A stretch of DNA of 11,840 nucleotides from Chitinivibrionales bacterium (GTDB lineage Bacteria > Fibrobacterota > Chitinivibrionia > Chitinivibrionales > WJKA01): positions 1-11,840 of the forward strand of contig WJKA01000129.1 of NCBI GenBank assembly GCA_014729375.1, given 5' to 3'. The notes below the pieces were generated by a model. The model did not search any database, was not told the origin of the DNA, and worked only from the letters and a program-made list of their open reading frames with translations. Position numbers and translations under genes: made by a program. Of this stretch, positions 6,879-11,840 are shown one piece after another (the first letter of the stretch is position 1; each line of letters opens with the position of its first letter).

Positions 6879-8694
6879 CTCCACTCCTCCTCTCGTCAAG
6901 CACGGTTTCTTTCCGGTCCTCACCCGGTCCGCCGTCACCGTTCACCCGGCGCTCCGCAAGCAGGTCATCCAGCTCTTTCTCCAGAGAATTGAATTTCTCA
7001 TTCTGAAATTCCTGATAATTCATCTGTTTCATTATGTTAATTACCTTTTTGAAATATGTCGTGACATTTTCGAAATTCTCAAAATCAAATGAGCTGTCAC
7101 AGATATCGAGGATCTTGTTTGCAATGTACTGCTGTCGCTTGATTGGCGTTGATGCATCCACCTTGTCGAACCCGTCCTGCTGAAGGATGATAAAATCGAC
7201 AATTTCGGACTTGTTAAAAATAACATGGTAGTCGATAGGAACGCCGTCATCACCAAGAATATTGATCTGGTCCCGGGCTTCTTTACCTCTGAGAAGGATA
7301 TCTTTCATCTTCAGGACCTTGTCAACCCATCCTTTCTCAAGATGCTCATCCATATAATCGACTACTTCCTGATATTCAAGATACTTCGAATAGCTGTCGA
7401 TCGGATCGATTGCCGGGTATCGCTTGCTGTCCGCCCGCTGCTGTGCCAGCGCATAAAAGGCTCGCGCCGCCTTTTTGGTAGACTCGGTCACCGGTTCTTT
7501 GAGGTTACCGCCGGCCGGACTGACCGTCCCGATAAAAGTAATTGAGCCGCTTTGTCCGTTATGAAGGTATACAAACCCTGCGCGGGAATAAAAATTCGAT
7601 ACGATTGCGGGAAGGTCCATGGGAAATGCATCCTGCCCCGGCAATTCCTCCATGCGGTTGGACATTTCACGCAAAGCCTGCGCCCACCGTGACGTGGAAT
7701 CGGCAAGAAGCAGTACTTTAAGGCCCATCATGCGGTAATACTCGGCAATGGTCATGCCGGTATACACGGATGCTTCACGCGCAGCAACCGGCATGTTCGA
7801 CGTATTACATATAATAATGGTACGCTCCATGAGTTTGCGCCCTGTACGTGGATCGTCAAGCTCAGGAAATTCGGTAAAAATCTCAACAACCTCGTTGGCC
7901 CGCTCGCCGCAGGCAACCACGATAATCAAATCCGCCTCGGCATATTTCGAGATAAGGTGCTGAAGCACTGTCTTGCCGCACCCGAACGGTCCGGGAATAA
8001 AACCCGTACCGCCCTCCATCATGGGATTGAGCGTGTCGATTGTCCGTACCCCCGTTTCCATAACCTTGAATGGCCGGGGTTTGTCTTTATATGTCCTGAC
8101 TTCAACTTTCACCGGCCAGCGCATCGTCATGGTCAGCTTCTGTTCATTTCCCTCCCCGTCAACAACAACCGCAACAGTATCTTCAACAGTATATTCTCCC
8201 TCAGGCGCTACCGATTGTATTGTCCCGGTCCCCTCAAAAGCAAACGGCACCATAATCTTATGGGCGATCCACCCCTCCTGCACTTCGCCAATCCAGTCAC
8301 CACCGCGCACCTCATCGCCTTCAGAGGCAATCGGCTTGAACGCCCATTTCCGTTCATTGTCCAGGGGAGGCGTATATTCCCCCCGTTTCAGGAAAACATC
8401 GGTCATCTTGTTCAGGTCGTTCTGAAGACCGTCATAGTTCCGGGAAAGCATACCCGGTCCCATTGTCACCTCAAGCATTCTTCCGGTAAATTCGGCCTCA
8501 CAACCGACATTCAGGCCGCGGGTGCTCTCGAATACCTGTACAAATGCTTTATTGCCGGTTATCTTGATAACCTCGGCCATCAACTTGACACCAGCCAGGT
8601 CGATATAGCAGATTTCGTTCTGTCCGACCGGCCCGTCAACCTCGATAGTCACCAGGTTCGATACAATACCGACTACTTTTCCCTTGGTGCTCAT
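6868..8694 (-). CDS. ntpA: V/A-type ATPase subunit A (catalytic head subunit)
   Basis: This 608-residue protein is the ATP-hydrolysing or ATP-forming subunit. In order it has an N-terminal barrel (1-75), the extra non-homologous insert typical of A subunits (about 115-190, including the GEVQEGWIAHKIMVP segment), the Walker A loop GPFGCGKT (235-242), the CGERANEV motif with the catalytic Glu region (262-269), the Walker B strand VLLLADSTSRWAQALREMS (327-345), and a helical C-terminal domain. All catalytic elements look intact. The ATG at 8694 has GGAGG at 8700-8704, five bases upstream, and lies 11 bases after the DUF2764 gene. The acidic, Arg-rich end (DERRSGDEG) overlaps the start of subunit B by 11 bases. 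Length is normal for the bacterial family. Confidence 0.98.
   Translation of the reverse strand: MSTKGKVVGIVSNLVTIEVDGPVGQNEICYIDLAGVKLMAEVIKITGNKAFVQVFESTRGLNVGCEAEFTGRMLEVTMGPGMLSRNYDGLQNDLNKMTDVFLKRGEYTPPLDNERKWAFKPIASEGDEVRGGDWIGEVQEGWIAHKIMVPFAFEGTGTIQSVAPEGEYTVEDTVAVVVDGEGNEQKLTMTMRWPVKVEVRTYKDKPRPFKVMETGVRTIDTLNPMMEGGTGFIPGPFGCGKTVLQHLISKYAEADLIIVVACGERANEVVEIFTEFPELDDPRTGRKLMERTIIICNTSNMPVAAREASVYTGMTIAEYYRMMGLKVLLLADSTSRWAQALREMSNRMEELPGQDAFPMDLPAIVSNFYSRAGFVYLHNGQSGSITFIGTVSPAGGNLKEPVTESTKKAARAFYALAQQRADSKRYPAIDPIDSYSKYLEYQEVVDYMDEHLEKGWVDKVLKMKDILLRGKEARDQINILGDDGVPIDYHVIFNKSEIVDFIILQQDGFDKVDASTPIKRQQYIANKILDICDSSFDFENFENVTTYFKKVINIMKQMNYQEFQNEKFNSLEKELDDLLAERRVNGDGGPGEDRKETVLDERRSGDEG
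6886..6891 (-). promoter_or_regulatory. Ribosome binding site deciding the subunit B start
   Basis: AGGAGG on the minus strand, seven bases before the ATG at 6878 and inside the coding end of subunit A. It rejects the 20-residue longer reading from 6938. Confidence 0.75.
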
Positions 8695-8705
8695 TATTGC
8701 CTCCG

Positions 8706-9542
8706 CTATTGAAAATCCTCAGAAAATTGAAATCCGGATACAAGTTCGGCAACAAGTTTTTCCAGCTTCTTTTTACCTTCCTCCGGATCGAGCCGCAGCC
8801 ACCGCTCAACAATTCCAAGTTTTATTGTAAATGCAAGTATCGTTTCAATCTGAAAATAGGAAAATGTTGTTAATTCATTGCATGTATCCCACCTGATCAT
8901 ATCAATACCCTTTTCATACTCGAGGAGATTGCTGTCGTCAAGCGACAGCAGCCGTTCAACAGCGGGAAATACCGCGCCCAGAGAAAAATCGGGCGCGTTG
9001 CTTTTCAAAATCAATTCTGCAACATCGTTGCGGCAGAGAATGCTCGATTGAAGTGTCCCTGCTGATGCCTGGTCTGTTTTCCCTGCTTTACGACAGTTAA
9101 ATCCTGCAAGGACGTTGCGCAAATTGCAATCAAACCCAAACCAGTCCCGCACAAAGGAATTTCCATGACTGGCCATCCGGTCATAAAAAAGCCAGGTAAG
9201 CTGATTTTCCGGAGAGAGACCCGAAAAAATCGACCGGCCTTCCTTATGGGCCTCGAGAAAAGCCTGCATATACTCAGGAATTATCGATGGTACTTTTATT
9301 TCCTCCTCAAGCTCTTCTCTGGAAAAATTACCGCTATCATCAAAATCGCCTTTTTTTTCAAGAAGAGATATAAGATTTGCATTATCAATAGGCAACAGAA
9401 GTGTTTTCAGGAGCTCTGCATCCGAGCCGTGGATTTGCGGGACCGTATCGTCAATAAACCCGCCGACGGTCGGTACATTTTTATTGCCTTCCATAACAAT
9501 GTCGGGCAATCCTGCAACAAGATAATAATAACTGCGAGACAT
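8706..9542 (-). CDS. DUF2764 family protein of bacterial V/A-ATPase operons (likely C-like connector)
   Basis: This 278-residue protein has the DUF2764 hallmark start MSRSYYYLVAGLPDI. Residues FIDDTVPQIHGSDAELLKTLLLPIDNANL and the NQLTWLFYDRM segment follow, and the C-terminal part has MIRWDTCNELTTFSYFQIETILAF and ends with a basic, helical tail. It is predicted soluble and largely helical, with no signal peptide or membrane helix. In Chlamydia and Bacteroides type operons a protein of this family lies in this same place, between E and A, and is often taken as the subunit C equivalent (the funnel joining the shaft to the ring). That function is inferred from position, not shown. It starts five bases after subunit E with almost no Shine-Dalgarno, so translation is probably coupled. 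Four Cys (residues 139, 150 and nearby) are present but form no clear metal motif. Confidence 0.88.
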   Translation of the reverse strand: MSRSYYYLVAGLPDIVMEGNKNVPTVGGFIDDTVPQIHGSDAELLKTLLLPIDNANLISLLEKKGDFDDSGNFSREELEEEIKVPSIIPEYMQAFLEAHKEGRSIFSGLSPENQLTWLFYDRMASHGNSFVRDWFGFDCNLRNVLAGFNCRKAGKTDQASAGTLQSSILCRNDVAELILKSNAPDFSLGAVFPAVERLLSLDDSNLLEYEKGIDMIRWDTCNELTTFSYFQIETILAFTIKLGIVERWLRLDPEEGKKKLEKLVAELVSGFQFSEDFQ

Positions 9543-9547
9543 AGATA

Positions 9548-10159
9548 TTAACCGAAAAGGTACGATTTTGTTCTGGGACGTAAAAATTCCTTGAAAAATT
9601 CGGAAAAATCTTCATCGGTCATACTGACCTTGAATGTGCTTCCCTCAGGACCGATCTGGAATCCCCCCTTGATATTGCGTGAAAAATTAATTGTAATGCC
9701 TTTTTTCAGAATATCAAGCACCCCCCCCTTGAAAGCTTTCTCCATTTCTTCCCGCTTCGATTCGGGCAGGAGCAGCTCCATGGCGGGCGTTTCCTGCTCC
9801 GATGTTTTCCAGTTCTGCACAATAATTTTTAACAATTCCTTGATTGTCTGCGGCGAAAAAAGCGTTTCTGATACCGGCTCGTCAATAATTCTGTCCGAGA
9901 GGACATTGAGGATCTGCTGCTTAATATCACTCATCGCCTGCCGCCCTGAGAGCTTGATTTCCGATTCGGTGTTGCGGCGAAGCTCCTGCGCCTGGTTCTC
10001 GGCATCGATAACAATTTTTGCGGCTTCCTCTTTGGCATCGGCAATAATTTTATCCGCTTTTTCCTGTGCGCTTTGTATGATTTTTTTAGATTCTTCTTCG
10101 CCCTTTTCAACGCCTTCTTTGTATATCTTATCTGTCAATTCGGCAATTTTTTGGTTCAT
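9548..10159 (-). CDS. ntpE: V/A-type ATPase subunit E (peripheral stalk)
   Basis: This 203-residue protein is the peripheral stalk subunit that ties the head to subunit I. Residues 1 to about 85 form a long charged helix or coiled coil, rich in Lys, Glu and Ala (KKIIQSAQEKADKIIADAKEEAAKIV). The C-terminal globular domain (about 100-200) contains the strand-rich part GITINFSRNIKGGFQIGPEGSTFKVSMTDEDFSEFFKEFLRP, which fits the family. The ATG at 10159 has an AGAGG-type site seven bases upstream. It is the first gene of the operon and lies about 95 bases after a good promoter. No gene for the usual stalk partner G/H is visible, so E may form homodimers or pair with a product encoded elsewhere. 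Confidence 0.92.
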   Translation of the reverse strand: MNQKIAELTDKIYKEGVEKGEEESKKIIQSAQEKADKIIADAKEEAAKIVIDAENQAQELRRNTESEIKLSGRQAMSDIKQQILNVLSDRIIDEPVSETLFSPQTIKELLKIIVQNWKTSEQETPAMELLLPESKREEMEKAFKGGVLDILKKGITINFSRNIKGGFQIGPEGSTFKVSMTDEDFSEFFKEFLRPRTKSYLFG

Positions 10160-10253
10160 ACGGCTACCTCTCGGGAGAAATTTTCGACATCTAAACGATT
10201 AAACAGCCCCTCTGGACTGAAAAAAAATCAGCGCATTAACGAAATAAAATATA

Positions 10254-10282
10254 ATTATTTCATATAACTGAAAGTAAGTCAA
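10254..10282 (-). promoter_or_regulatory. Sigma70-like promoter of the ATPase operon
   Basis: On the minus strand, TTGACT (10277-10282) and AATAAT (10254-10259) are separated by exactly 17 bases. Each box matches five of six consensus bases. A run of six A (10287-10292) and a generally AT-rich stretch lie upstream. Transcription would start near 10247, leaving a leader of about 88 bases before subunit E. A leader stretch with eight T (10221-10228 on the plus strand reads as A) is the only marked feature there. Confidence 0.6.
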
Positions 10283-10310
10283 CAGGTTTTTTAATTGAAT
10301 TCTAATAAAT

Positions 10311-10328
10311 AGCATGCAGCCGCATGCT
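10311..10328. repeat. 7-base palindrome with 4-base loop upstream of the ATPase promoter
   Basis: AGCATGC (10311-10317) and GCATGCT (10322-10328) are exact reverse complements around AGCC. It sits 28 bases upstream of the -35 box. It has no T-run after it in either direction, so it is a poor terminator. An operator for the ATPase promoter is possible, but no repeat of it was seen elsewhere in the window. Confidence 0.55.
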
Positions 10329-10730
10329 TTACATATAAACAGGACCGAGTAAGGAAAATGATTTTTTGTAGCCATGCCGAATAAATCGTCAGAGGAAAAT
10401 CTGTTCTGTCCAGAAAGGTTGATTTTTAATCCTGTCGGACCGGGCATTCCCCAGAGGGCCAAAAGATACTACGCTTTTCATTGGACACGATCTATAAAGC
10501 AGGCATTCTAATCGAGACCAAAACAATTCCCCTGCACGTGTACCTATCCTGATACCGGCATCCTGCTCACTGCCAGGCTTGTCCCGGGCAACGGGCATAC
10601 GCTTTATGCTGATGAACGATTTGAGGTCCGGGGCAGGCCACCGTCGCTCAACGAGCAGGTTGATCGCCCTTACGACCTCACTTTTCCGCGGCTTCGGCCC
10701 CTCCGCGAAAGAAAACAATATCCCGCTTCG
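10329..10730. other. Region without a convincing gene
   Basis: About 400 bases lie between the repeat-protein stop and the ATPase promoter. One minus-strand frame is open for 109 residues (10389-10718) from a TTG, but it has no ribosome site that I can see and I recognise no family, and its Arg-, Trp- and Pro-rich content looks like non-coding translation. The plus strand also has a long stop-free stretch here. A short CGCGG/CCGCG stem (10687-10707) lacks a T-run in the needed direction. I see no tRNA, IS ends or CRISPR pattern. Confidence 0.5.
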
Positions 10731-11840
10731 CTAATAATTAACCATACACGTATCCGCCGACTGATTCCCCCTGGTATCGGTAGCCGTCGCGTAAATGATA
10801 TTGACACCGGCAGAAAGCTGGACCGCCTCCGCGCTTCGATAGCTGTTTCCCCACTCCCTTGTTGCAGGGAGATCATTGATCCACACAGTTCCCACCCCCG
10901 ACTGATCGGTTACTTCCACTTGTACCCATACCTGCTGTTCCTTTGATGTTGAACCGCAGAGAGGACTGGTAAAGGTGATCGACGGGCCCTGCGTATCGGC
11001 GCCTGGTGTGATCGTGTCAACGGTGCCCGTGTCGGAGCCGGTCGTGTCCTGACTGTATGTCACCAGGCAGGTATCAAACGACTGATTCCCGATCATGTCG
11101 GTGGCAGTGATAATAATCATATTCGATCCCGGCATCAGACTCATGGGCTGGTGCATACCGTATACCCATGGGCTTGACTCTTCGGCAAGCTCTCCGTTGA
11201 TCATCACCCGCTCGACCCCCGATGTATCTGTTGCCCGGACCTCGACCCATACCTGTTGCAAATCAACCGTCGAACCGCATGTGGGGCTCATCACACTGAT
11301 CGACGGGCCCTGCGTATCGGCGCCCGGCGTAGTTGTGTCGACCGTCCCCGTGTCCACAGTTCCCGTATCGGCGCCGCTCGTGTCCTGACCGTAGGTTACA
11401 ACACAGGTGTCGACCGACTGGTTTCCGATCATATCGAAGGCACTGAGGATAATCACATTCGCTCCCGGTGTCAGGTCAAGTGGCTGGTGAAGAGTATATA
11501 CCGCCGAGTCAATCATTTCGGCAGGCTCGTCGTTAACCATCACCCGCTGGACCCCCGATGTATCCGTTGCCTGGACCTCGATCCATACCTGTTCGGTGTC
11601 CACCGTCGAGCCGCATAAAGGGCTCACCACACTGATCGACGGACCCTGCGTATCGGCGCCCGGCGTAGTTGTGTCGACCGTCCCCGTGTCCACAGTTCCC
11701 GTATCGGCGCCGCTTGTGTCCTGACCGTAGGTTACAACACAGGTGTCGACCGACTGGTTTCCGATCATGTCAAAAGACCTGATTAAAATCACGTTTCTTC
11801 CCGGCGTCAGGACCCACGGCTGGTGAATGCCGTATACCGA
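10731..11840 (-). CDS. Secreted Ig-like repeat protein, C-terminal part (5' end outside window)
   Basis: The frame is open to the right edge, and the residues read from 11840 (SVYGIHQPWVLTPGRNV) match the middle of a repeat, so the gene continues beyond the window. The 370 visible residues hold one partial and three further repeat units. Each unit is an Ig-like beta domain of about 85 residues of the type often described as glucodextranase-B-like: SP.CGST at the start, DTSGV..V.(I/V)N, then L.PG.N.I...A.D..GNQS and DTC.V.Y at the end. Each has one Cys near each end, which could form a disulfide in an exported protein. Domains are joined by Asp/Thr/Gly linkers with DTGTV copies and TPGADTQGPSI. 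The protein stops right after the last domain (MVNY) with no sorting signal seen. A cell-surface or adhesion role is inferred; no signal peptide is visible because the N-terminus is missing. Confidence 0.85.
   Translation of the reverse strand, partial: SVYGIHQPWVLTPGRNVILIRSFDMIGNQSVDTCVVTYGQDTSGADTGTVDTGTVDTTTPGADTQGPSISVVSPLCGSTVDTEQVWIEVQATDTSGVQRVMVNDEPAEMIDSAVYTLHQPLDLTPGANVIILSAFDMIGNQSVDTCVVTYGQDTSGADTGTVDTGTVDTTTPGADTQGPSISVMSPTCGSTVDLQQVWVEVRATDTSGVERVMINGELAEESSPWVYGMHQPMSLMPGSNMIIITATDMIGNQSFDTCLVTYSQDTTGSDTGTVDTITPGADTQGPSITFTSPLCGSTSKEQQVWVQVEVTDQSGVGTVWINDLPATREWGNSYRSAEAVQLSAGVNIIYATATDTRGNQSADTCMVNY
11294..11432 (-). repeat. Near-identical direct repeat, copy 1
   Basis: These 139 bases match 11630-11768 with only two single-base differences by eye. 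They encode the end of one Ig-like domain, the DTGTV linker and the start of the next domain. The offset of 336 bases equals 112 codons, so the frame is kept. Confidence 0.9.
11630..11768 (-). repeat. Near-identical direct repeat, copy 2
   Basis: Second copy of the 139-base repeat, in the same orientation and frame as 11294-11432. A third, clearly diverged copy starts around 10980 and lacks one DTGTV unit (15 bases), giving a period of 107 instead of 112 codons. Confidence 0.9.

Noticed and set aside
6879..6938. Upstream start for subunit B at 6938
   Set aside because: It would add 20 residues unlike the family, overlapping subunit A; the ATG at 6878 has a strong ribosome site and the expected N-terminus.
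7957..8712. Long plus-strand frame (251 residues) opposite subunit A
   Set aside because: It is fully antisense to a well-conserved catalytic subunit, and its translation (rich in His, Arg, Cys, Phe) resembles no family.
9591..10202. Plus-strand frame of 203 residues opposite subunit E
   Set aside because: Ser-rich translation typical of the complement of a Lys/Glu/Ala coiled-coil gene; a shadow.
10686..10707. CCGCGG/CCGCG hairpin after the repeat-protein gene
   Set aside because: Only a 5-base stem, and on the minus strand it is followed by GAAAAG, not a T-run, so it is not a usual terminator for that gene.
10389..10718. 109-residue minus-strand frame from a TTG codon
   Set aside because: No recognisable family, no clear ribosome binding site, and composition rich in Arg, Trp and Pro; kept only as part of the unexplained region.
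10980..11768. Regular repeats considered as a CRISPR array
   Set aside because: The repeats are long, in frame inside a coding region, and encode protein domains with a period of 107-112 codons.

Overview
The window shows a bacterial chromosome segment dominated by a complete-looking V/A-type (rotary) ATPase operon on the minus strand. The subunit order is E – DUF2764 – A – B – D – I – K. As far as I recall, this compact layout, with a DUF2764 protein and no recognisable C, F or G/H genes, is the type found in Bacteroidota, Chlamydiota, Spirochaetota and Fibrobacterota rather than in Enterococcus, Thermus or archaea. Together with the Shine-Dalgarno sites, a STAS regulator and a secreted Ig-like repeat protein rich in Asp, Thr and Gly, it suggests a Gram-negative, probably anaerobic bacterium of one of these groups. 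A Fibrobacterota-like lineage is a low-confidence guess.

Layout from left to right. Positions 3-1004 (+) hold the C-terminal part of an RtcB RNA ligase, cut by the left edge. Converging on it from the minus strand is a two-gene unit: a stand-alone receiver-domain protein (1460-1819) followed by cutA (1101-1430). This unit has its own sigma70-like promoter (1864-1892). Just upstream lies a candidate Rho-independent terminator (1912-1958) that would end the large ATPase transcript, whose last gene is a STAS-domain protein (2057-2437). The seven ATPase genes occupy 2536-10159 with very short gaps or overlaps. A good promoter candidate (10254-10282) sits about 95 bases upstream of subunit E. The region 10284-10730 has no convincing gene. 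From 10731 to the right edge is the C-terminal part of a repeat protein built of Ig-like domains with DTGTV-type linkers.

How the genes work together: A and B form the catalytic head, with A carrying the intact P-loop and B a degenerate one. D is the central shaft, E the peripheral stalk, DUF2764 the probable C-like connector, I the membrane stator with the essential arginines, and K the four-helix rotor-ring proteolipid. K carries the full set of residues known to bind Na+ in Enterococcus hirae NtpK (T57, Q58, Q106, E135 here), so a Na+-coupled enzyme is the best reading. The STAS gene behind K and the receiver protein next to it are regulatory proteins without a visible partner kinase or phosphatase. 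I see no clearly new defence or mobile system. The most unusual points are the STAS/receiver pair at the end of the ATPase operon and the almost identical tandem units of the surface protein.
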